Positions 7,883-11,973 of a stretch of 11,973 nucleotides of DNA are shown here, piece after piece; the first letter of the stretch is position 1; the number at the start of each line of letters is the position of its first letter. The notes under the pieces are model-generated. The model was not told the origin of the DNA. It saw nothing but the letters and a program-made list of their open reading frames with translations, and ran no database searches. Origin of the DNA: Bacteroidaceae bacterium (GTDB taxonomy: Bacteria > Bacteroidota > Bacteroidia > Bacteroidales > Bacteroidaceae). The stretch is taken from NCBI GenBank assembly GCA_021443405.1, contig JABUUA010000043.1:3588-15560 (forward strand). Direction: 5' to 3'. The translations under genes and the position numbers were made by a program.

Positions 7883-8359
7883 CTATTTCTTTCCGAGTGA
7901 GCGAACAGCCTCCACCCAGTTGGTGTCCAGACTAAAGGGCGTGATGTATCCCGGTGTTTTTATGAACTCGAGCGTTACATTCTTGTTCGAGTCTTTGAAC
8001 AAAGGATGGTCGATGCTCGCCTTCCAATAGCGGGTCATAATCGCTTTCTGCTTTTCCGCATTGCTGGATTGGTGGATGGCCATGTCGCTGAAGTAATGAG
8101 TGATGAAGTCATTCATGGCAGCGGCTTGCTGGTCAAGGAACTTGCCGTCGGCCGACCCTTCAAGGCGAATAATCGTAGTGCACATGTATTGCATAGCCTT
8201 AAATTTGAAGGTGCTCACGTTCTTCAGGAAAGGGTCTGCGTTGGGGTCGTCAAGTACTAACTTAGCATTGTCAACAATAGACTGGAACACTTCCTGCGCT
8301 TGCAGTTGAGAAGCGGAGGTGACGATGGTCAACAGTACTAATAAAAGCAGTTTTTTCAT
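7883..8359 (-). CDS. Small exported protein of unknown function
   Basis: This is a 158-residue protein I do not recognise. It begins with a clear Sec signal peptide: MKK, then a hydrophobic stretch to about residue 16, with likely cleavage after A21 in QLQAQ. There is no lipobox cysteine. The mature part is about 137 residues, mostly amphipathic helix, with Trp/Tyr/Phe-rich points (RYW at 110-112, NWVEAV at 147-152) and a single cysteine (C60). No transmembrane segment follows the signal, so it should be periplasmic. I chose the ATG at 8359. A TTG five codons upstream is also in frame but would put charged and polar residues ahead of the signal peptide. It sits 19 bases after the ABC ATPase gene and 7 bases before hisH, so it is an exported protein inserted among cytoplasmic enzymes. 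Confidence 0.82.
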   Translation of the reverse strand: MKKLLLLVLLTIVTSASQLQAQEVFQSIVDNAKLVLDDPNADPFLKNVSTFKFKAMQYMCTTIIRLEGSADGKFLDQQAAAMNDFITHYFSDMAIHQSSNAEKQKAIMTRYWKASIDHPLFKDSNKNVTLEFIKTPGYITPFSLDTNWVEAVRSLGKK

Positions 8360-8378
8360 AATTGTATGAATCAAAATG

Positions 8379-9848
8379 TTAGTTTTTCGTTAAATATAGA
8401 TGATGTGTGATACATTGCGGCAATTCATTCTGGTAATGAGTCACCATTATCAGAGTCTTGTGCGGCCGCTGACAGAAAGTGTCTATGATTTCTTGTACAC
8501 GAGCGCAGTTTTGTGCGTCCAGACCGTGCAGCGGTTCGTCGAGAATCAGCAGTTCGGGGTCTTTCACAAAGGCCCGGGCCAATAGGCATAAGCGTTGTTC
8601 ACCCGATGACAGTTGCAGGAAGTTACGGTCGGCAAGTTCTGCAATGCCGAACACTTGCAACCAGCGCATGCAACTTTCGCGCTGCTCTGGGCGAGGACGA
8701 TTGTACAATCCGACAGTGTCGTTCAGTCCGCTAGCCACGATGTCTATCGCTGGGATATTCTTGAGGTAGGCGCGGTGCATTTCGGGGCTGACGTAGCCGA
8801 TGTGTCGTTTAATTTCCCAGATACTTTCGCCCGAACCTCGTTGTCGTTCAAACAACTGTATATCGCAAGCGTAGGATTGTGGGTTGTCGGCGCAAATCAG
8901 ACTGAGCAACGTGCTCTTCCCCGCACCGTTTTCGCCGCTCAATGCCCAACGTTCTCCCTCATGCACTTCCCAGTCGAGATGGCTGAGAATCACGCGCGCT
9001 CCATACTGAATACTTACTTGTCGCAGTCGCAATATGCAACCTTGCTGATGTAAGTTGTAGGGTTGTTCGGAGGGAAAATTCAGTATCCATTCTTGTTCCT
9101 GATGGGGCAGGGCTGGCGTAACGGGACTGAGTGTCTTATATGCTGAGCGGGTCTGTTTCGGCTCCAACCGCAACTCCTTGACGGGCAGAACGTGGGTGAT
9201 GAAGTCGGGAATCTCGTCACACCGTGATAAGACAAGGATGATGGTGAGCTGCAGTTCCTGGATGAGTGACGAGAGCAGGTCGGTCAGCACTTGTCGCGTG
9301 GAGGCGTCCAGCCCGATATATGGATTGTCCAAGATGAGCACCCGAGGAGCACCCATCAACGCCTTTATCAGTTGGACCTTTCGCAGTTCTCCGCTGGAAA
9401 GACTAATGATGTATTTGTCCAGTTGGTTTTCCAGTTTGAACAATTGGCACAGTTGCTCGCACGACATGGAGCGGGCCGTTGCATGCAGTTTGCTGCTTTG
9501 CTCCAAGATGTTGCCCAGAGTCGGGGTGTTCTCTTCTATGTCGTGTTGGTTCCAGCGTTGTTGGTAATAATACATTCCAACGCTGTCGCCATAGGAATCC
9601 TGGAACGAGATGTATTTAATGTTATCGCTGACCAGCGCGTGAGCTTTCGGTCCGAAGTCGTAATTCACTTCGTCGCCCAGCAAAGGAAAGCGGCTGGTGA
9701 TGAGGTCCACAAGCCGGCTCTTGCCCGCCGCATTGTCGCCGACAATGGCTATCTGCTCGCCTACCAAGATGGAGAGCGACACAGGCTCGGCCATTCTGCG
9801 GTCGGGATGGCGGGTTACGCCCTTGTCTATGCGGATGATTTCCTTCAT
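8379..9848 (-). CDS. Tandem-domain ABC ATPase, ModF/PhrA-like, soluble
   Basis: This 489-residue protein has two ATP-binding cassettes and no membrane segment, an arrangement like ModF (PhrA) and related soluble ABC proteins. NBD1 has Walker A GDNAAGKS (37-44), signature LSSGE (150-154) and Walker B VLILD (170-174). NBD2 has Walker A GENGAGKS (305-312), signature LSSGE (413-417), Walker B LLILDE (433-438) and switch histidine H471. NBD1 is degenerate: the catalytic glutamate after Walker B is N175 and the switch histidine position is R209 in VLSRC. NBD2 lacks a clear Q-loop glutamine (YVSPEM). One composite ATP site is therefore probably hydrolytic and the other only binds. The linker (about 230-270) does not resemble the charged ABC-F interdomain linker, so a ribosomal ABC-F role is less likely. 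No molybdate transport gene is nearby, so a substrate cannot be inferred. The start overlaps the ruvC stop as ATGA. Confidence 0.9.
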   Translation of the reverse strand: MKEIIRIDKGVTRHPDRRMAEPVSLSILVGEQIAIVGDNAAGKSRLVDLITSRFPLLGDEVNYDFGPKAHALVSDNIKYISFQDSYGDSVGMYYYQQRWNQHDIEENTPTLGNILEQSSKLHATARSMSCEQLCQLFKLENQLDKYIISLSSGELRKVQLIKALMGAPRVLILDNPYIGLDASTRQVLTDLLSSLIQELQLTIILVLSRCDEIPDFITHVLPVKELRLEPKQTRSAYKTLSPVTPALPHQEQEWILNFPSEQPYNLHQQGCILRLRQVSIQYGARVILSHLDWEVHEGERWALSGENGAGKSTLLSLICADNPQSYACDIQLFERQRGSGESIWEIKRHIGYVSPEMHRAYLKNIPAIDIVASGLNDTVGLYNRPRPEQRESCMRWLQVFGIAELADRNFLQLSSGEQRLCLLARAFVKDPELLILDEPLHGLDAQNCARVQEIIDTFCQRPHKTLIMVTHYQNELPQCITHHLYLTKN

Positions 9849-10411
9849 TCCTTTCTGATTTTATTTGCGTTTTTCCGGGCGAAATCTTTCCACGAATGAT
9901 AGCGGCCTTCAGAGGCGGGCATTTTCATCTGCAGGTAATGGCAATAGGCGGCCGCCAGAGCGTCGGTGGCGTCCATGGCCGTGTTCATCTGTTCCGGCGA
10001 GAGTTTGAGAATACGTTGCAACATGCCAGCCACTTGTTCTTTGCTGGCCGTGCCAATCCCCGTGAGGGCCATCTTTATTTTCATGGGCGCATATTCCGTG
10101 ATGGGCACATCGCGTTGCATGGCGGCGGCAATCGCCACTCCTTGTGCTCGGCCCAGCTTCAGCATACTTTGCACGTTTTTCCCGAAGAAAGGCGCTTCAA
10201 TGGCGAGTTCGTCCGGCAGATAGGATTCGATGATTCCCGTGATGCGCTCGAAGATATGACCCAACTTGAGATAGCCGTCCGCGTATTTGCGCAGGTCGAT
10301 AACGCCCAACGCAATGGCTTCAGCGGTGTTGCCCGTCACCCTCAGCACGCCATACCCCATGAGGTTAGTGCCCGGGTCAATGCCCAATATCACTTTCTCC
10401 GTCTGCATCAT
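9845..10411 (-). CDS. ruvC: Crossover junction endodeoxyribonuclease RuvC
   Basis: RuvC is the dimeric resolvase that cuts Holliday junctions symmetrically, working with RuvAB in recombination and repair. All four catalytic acids are in place: D12 in GIDPGT, E72 in AIEAPF, and D147 and D150 in MDATDALAAAYCH. The 188-residue chain is slightly longer than the E. coli protein (173) because of a basic C-terminal tail rich in Lys and Arg (about 169-188), which may aid DNA binding. Two consecutive ATG codons are possible starts. The first (10411) forms an ATGA overlap with the DUF4286 stop, so I chose it. ruvA and ruvB are not in the window. Confidence 0.96.
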   Translation of the reverse strand: MMQTEKVILGIDPGTNLMGYGVLRVTGNTAEAIALGVIDLRKYADGYLKLGHIFERITGIIESYLPDELAIEAPFFGKNVQSMLKLGRAQGVAIAAAMQRDVPITEYAPMKIKMALTGIGTASKEQVAGMLQRILKLSPEQMNTAMDATDALAAAYCHYLQMKMPASEGRYHSWKDFARKNANKIRKE

Positions 10412-10719
10412 TCGTCCATGATTTCCTCCAAAAGCGTAGTGAAGCCCACAATGCGTCCGTCAAACACCCGCAGCAGTTCTTGGTTGAGGCTGTTCCCCAA
10501 TCGGTTGAACCAGCGATGCAGCTCGGCCGTGCTCTCTGCCTGGAACTGCACGGAGAAGCATTCGGTTTCTTGGTCGTGGTGAGAGAGAACCCGTAACAAA
10601 CGAGGATTGCACAGTGCGCCATCCTCGGCCGTGCGAGGGAACAGGCTTTGATGCACCCAAATCACAAAATGGCGGGCATCGGCAGTGGGCATAGTATAGG
10701 TTGTGTTGAAAACAATCAT
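10408..10719 (-). CDS. DUF4286 family protein
   Basis: This small 103-residue cytoplasmic protein without a signal peptide matches my memory of DUF4286, a family I know mainly from Bacteroidota and often seen beside ruvC. Visible family-like features are the opening MIVFNTTY, an RLLRVLSHHD stretch near 40-49, a central YSVQF-like strand (FSVQF, 55-59), a conserved W near 70, and the ending VGFTTLLEEI (90-99). The strand-helix-strand-strand-helix-strand pattern resembles a dimeric alpha/beta barrel, but that fold is my inference. No function is known to me. It is the first gene of the minus-strand array, with GAGG at 10724-10727 four bases before the ATG, a rare plausible Shine-Dalgarno in this window. 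Confidence 0.85.
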   Translation of the reverse strand: MIVFNTTYTMPTADARHFVIWVHQSLFPRTAEDGALCNPRLLRVLSHHDQETECFSVQFQAESTAELHRWFNRLGNSLNQELLRVFDGRIVGFTTLLEEIMDE

Positions 10720-10742
10720 TTTACCTCATTATATTACGAGCG

Positions 10743-10774
10743 CAAAGATAGTAAAAAAAAGCCACTTCTCTAAA
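10743..10774 (-). promoter_or_regulatory. Promoter of the DUF4286-ruvC-his-lys array
   Basis: Read on the minus strand, 10750-10743 is TATCTTTG, a perfect match to the Bacteroidota -7 consensus TAnnTTTG. Twenty bases upstream, 10774-10771 reads TTTA, three of four bases of the TTTG -33 element at the normal 19-21 spacing. The -7 box lies 23 bases before the DUF4286 start codon, so the leader would be short. The spacer includes a run of eight T (A on the + strand, 10753-10760). No other comparably good promoter was seen in the gaps of the downstream array. Confidence 0.72.
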
Positions 10775-10778
10775 GCTT

Positions 10779-10824
10779 CAACATTTTTTATGCACATTTT
10801 GGCCCAAAATTCAGTTAAATGTTG
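10779..10824. promoter_or_regulatory. Nested inverted repeats, candidate operator between divergent promoters
   Basis: The inner element, 10796-10810, is a perfect palindrome ATTTTGG-C-CCAAAAT. The outer element is an 8-bp perfect inverted repeat, CAACATTT at 10779-10786 and AAATGTTG at 10817-10824. The two share almost the same centre (10803 against 10801.5). The outer right arm abuts the -7 box of the + strand promoter, and the inner palindrome falls where its -33 region would be. This is the expected place for a dimeric repressor or activator site. The sequence is AT-rich, so chance formation cannot be excluded. Confidence 0.45.
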
Positions 10825-10832
10825 TATATTTG
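10825..10832 (+). promoter_or_regulatory. -7 box of the DUF1573-DUF2264 promoter
   Basis: TATATTTG is a perfect match to the Bacteroidota -7 consensus TAnnTTTG. It is 21 bases before the DUF1573 ATG. The best -33 candidate, TTTG at 10798-10801 inside the palindrome, is 23 bases upstream, slightly longer than the usual 19-21. The promoter may therefore be weak or factor-dependent. Confidence 0.65.
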
Positions 10833-10853
10833 CCAGCAACAAATAAGAATACA

Positions 10854-11279
10854 ATGAAAAGAACGATTGTTTTATACGCTTTATTCTTGGTCATGACCGT
10901 TGGGGCCGCCGCTATGGCTTATTCCTATAAGCCAACCGTAAACACCCCGAAGGAGCTGTATGCCGAGATTACTTTCGACACGCTGAAAATAGATTTGGGC
11001 ACTTTCCCCGAGAGTGACCCCGAGCGTCGTTGCAGCTTCCAGTTCACGAACACCGGCGACAAGCCCTTGGTCATCAACCAGGCGTTTGCCAGTTGCGGCT
11101 GCACGGTTCCGAACTACCCCAAGGCGCCCATCAAGCCCGGGGAGCGAGGCGCCATCGATGTCACCTATAACGGCAGCGGGAAGTTCCCCGGCAAGTTTGC
11201 GAAGACCATCACCGTCCGGAGCAATGCCCGCAACGAGATTGTCCGTCTGACGATTTCGGGTGTGATGACAGAAAAATAA
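10854..11279 (+). CDS. DUF1573 family exported/anchored protein
   Basis: This 141-residue protein starts with MKRT and a hydrophobic segment (about 5-22) that acts as a signal peptide or N-terminal anchor. The rest is a single Ig-like DUF1573 domain of about 100 residues. Its hallmark is ASCGCTVP (79-86), followed by a PIKPGERG-type turn (92-99) and a terminal strand LTISGV. The family is very common in Bacteroidota, and its molecular role is not settled. The Cys-Gly-Cys suggests a metal or disulfide function, which is inference. I start at the ATG at 10854; an in-frame TTG eight codons upstream overlaps the -7 box. It is first in a + strand unit, 11 bases before the DUF2264 gene, and divergent from DUF4286. 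Confidence 0.88.
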   Translation: MKRTIVLYALFLVMTVGAAAMAYSYKPTVNTPKELYAEITFDTLKIDLGTFPESDPERRCSFQFTNTGDKPLVINQAFASCGCTVPNYPKAPIKPGERGAIDVTYNGSGKFPGKFAKTITVRSNARNEIVRLTISGVMTEK

Positions 11280-11290
11280 ACATACGCAAC

Positions 11291-11973
11291 ATGAAAAAAT
11301 TTTTACTGCTCATGCTGCTGGCCGTCGTGTCGGGCATGGGGTCTGCAAAGACGAAGAAGGTGGGAAAGAACCCTCTGGGCGATGGTGCTTCCGACCGCCG
11401 CTATTGGGTTGAACTAGCTTATCGTATGGCGGCGCCGGTGCTGGAGAACATGGCCAACGGCACGTTGCAACAGAATATGCAGCTGGAGCTCTCTCCAACG
11501 TGGGACAACCGCGACAAGAAAGTGGCCTATATGGAATGTTTCGGGCGCTTGATGGCCGGAATTTCCCCGTGGCTCTCGTTGCCCGACGACGATACGGAGG
11601 AGGGAAAAATGCGCCAGCAACTTCGCGAGTGGGCGTTGAAGGCTTATAAGAATGCGGTGGATCCGGACAGCCCCGACTATTTGGGCTGGAAGAGCGGCGG
11701 CCAGACTTTGGTGGATGCCGCTTATGTAGTGGAGTCGCTGCACCGGGCCTACGACGCACTGTGGCAACCGCTGGACGACGTGACGAAAGCGCGCTACATC
11801 GCAGAACTGCAGGGGCTCCGCCGCTACGACCCCTGCTACACCAACTGGCTGTTGTTCTGCGCCATGGAGGAAGCTTTCATCCTGAAAGCGGGCGGTCAGG
11901 CCGACATGTACCGCGTGCACCGCGCCATGGAGAAAATCGAGGAGTGGTATGTGGGCGACGGATGGTACAGCGA
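11291..11973 (+). CDS. DUF2264 family exported protein, 3' end beyond the window
   Basis: The 227 residues visible here are open to the window edge. A Sec signal peptide occupies about residues 1-19 (MKKFLLLMLLAVVSG, likely cleavage after SA). The body matches DUF2264: RRYWVELAYRMAAPVLENMA near 36-55, LSPTWDNRD (67-75), ECFGRLMAGISPWL (82-95) and GGQTLVDAAYV (136-146). From memory, the family is in the six-hairpin glycosidase-like clan, so a helical (alpha/alpha) barrel acting on glycans in the periplasm is a reasonable guess. Catalytic residues cannot be assigned, and the C-terminal part is missing. The gene follows DUF1573 by 11 bases and is probably co-transcribed. No SusC/SusD or other glycan-utilisation gene is visible, though the locus continues to the right. 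Confidence 0.85.
   Translation, partial: MKKFLLLMLLAVVSGMGSAKTKKVGKNPLGDGASDRRYWVELAYRMAAPVLENMANGTLQQNMQLELSPTWDNRDKKVAYMECFGRLMAGISPWLSLPDDDTEEGKMRQQLREWALKAYKNAVDPDSPDYLGWKSGGQTLVDAAYVVESLHRAYDALWQPLDDVTKARYIAELQGLRRYDPCYTNWLLFCAMEEAFILKAGGQADMYRVHRAMEKIEEWYVGDGWYS

Noticed and set aside
8360..8374. Upstream TTG start for the 158-residue exported protein
   Set aside because: The ATG at 8359 gives a standard MKK signal peptide. The extra five residues add nothing recognisable.
8391..8398. TATATTTA on the minus strand as an internal -7 box before the small exported-protein gene
   Set aside because: The last base does not match TAnnTTTG, it falls in the coding end of the ABC gene, and I saw no -33 partner.
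1..11973. CRISPR array, insertion sequence, integron, prophage, toxin-antitoxin or defence genes
   Set aside because: I saw no spaced direct repeats, transposase or integrase motifs or target-site duplications. The tRNA at the left edge has no integrase or duplicated 3' end beside it.

Overview
The window looks like chromosomal DNA from a member of the Bacteroidota, most likely order Bacteroidales (Bacteroides/Prevotella type). Three things point there. The two divergent start regions carry the TAnnTTTG -7 box of this phylum. Most start codons lack a Shine-Dalgarno sequence. Several protein families are typical of the group: DUF4286 beside ruvC, a fused hisIE, an ftsE far from any ftsX, and a DUF1573 protein. 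Assignment below order level is a guess.

Layout. Positions 1-63 hold the 3' part of a tRNA-Pro (anticodon TGG) on the + strand, followed by a hairpin at 70-103 that probably terminates it. From 10719 down to 120 every gene lies on the minus strand in one tightly packed array of 13 genes: DUF4286, ruvC, a tandem-domain ABC ATPase, a small exported protein, hisH, hisA, hisF, hisIE, ftsE, lysC, lysA, dedA and an exported, probably outer-membrane, protein. Four junctions are 4-base ATGA overlaps (DUF4286/ruvC, ruvC/ABC, hisH/hisA, dedA/terminal gene) and hisA/hisF overlap by 7 bases. The remaining gaps are 7-28 bases. The only convincing promoter is in front of DUF4286, so the array could be one long transcription unit.

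A 134-bp intergenic region (10720-10853) separates this array from a divergent + strand pair: a DUF1573 protein with a signal or anchor, and an exported DUF2264 protein that runs off the right edge. The region contains a -7 box for each direction, a perfect 15-bp palindrome, and an 8-bp inverted repeat almost concentric with it.

How the genes fit together. HisH and HisF form imidazole glycerol phosphate synthase, and HisA and HisIE catalyse the steps before it, so this is the middle block of histidine synthesis. hisG, hisD, hisC and hisB are not here. LysC and LysA are the first and last steps of the lysine/diaminopimelate route, which also feeds peptidoglycan. FtsE and DedA act in the cell envelope. 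RuvC resolves Holliday junctions. This is mostly core, vertically inherited-looking sequence. I see no insertion sequence, CRISPR array, prophage, toxin-antitoxin or defence system, and nothing that clearly amounts to a new system. The points most worth a second look are the nested palindromes in the divergent promoter region, the asymmetric ABC ATPase, and the uncharacterised exported proteins tied into the operon.
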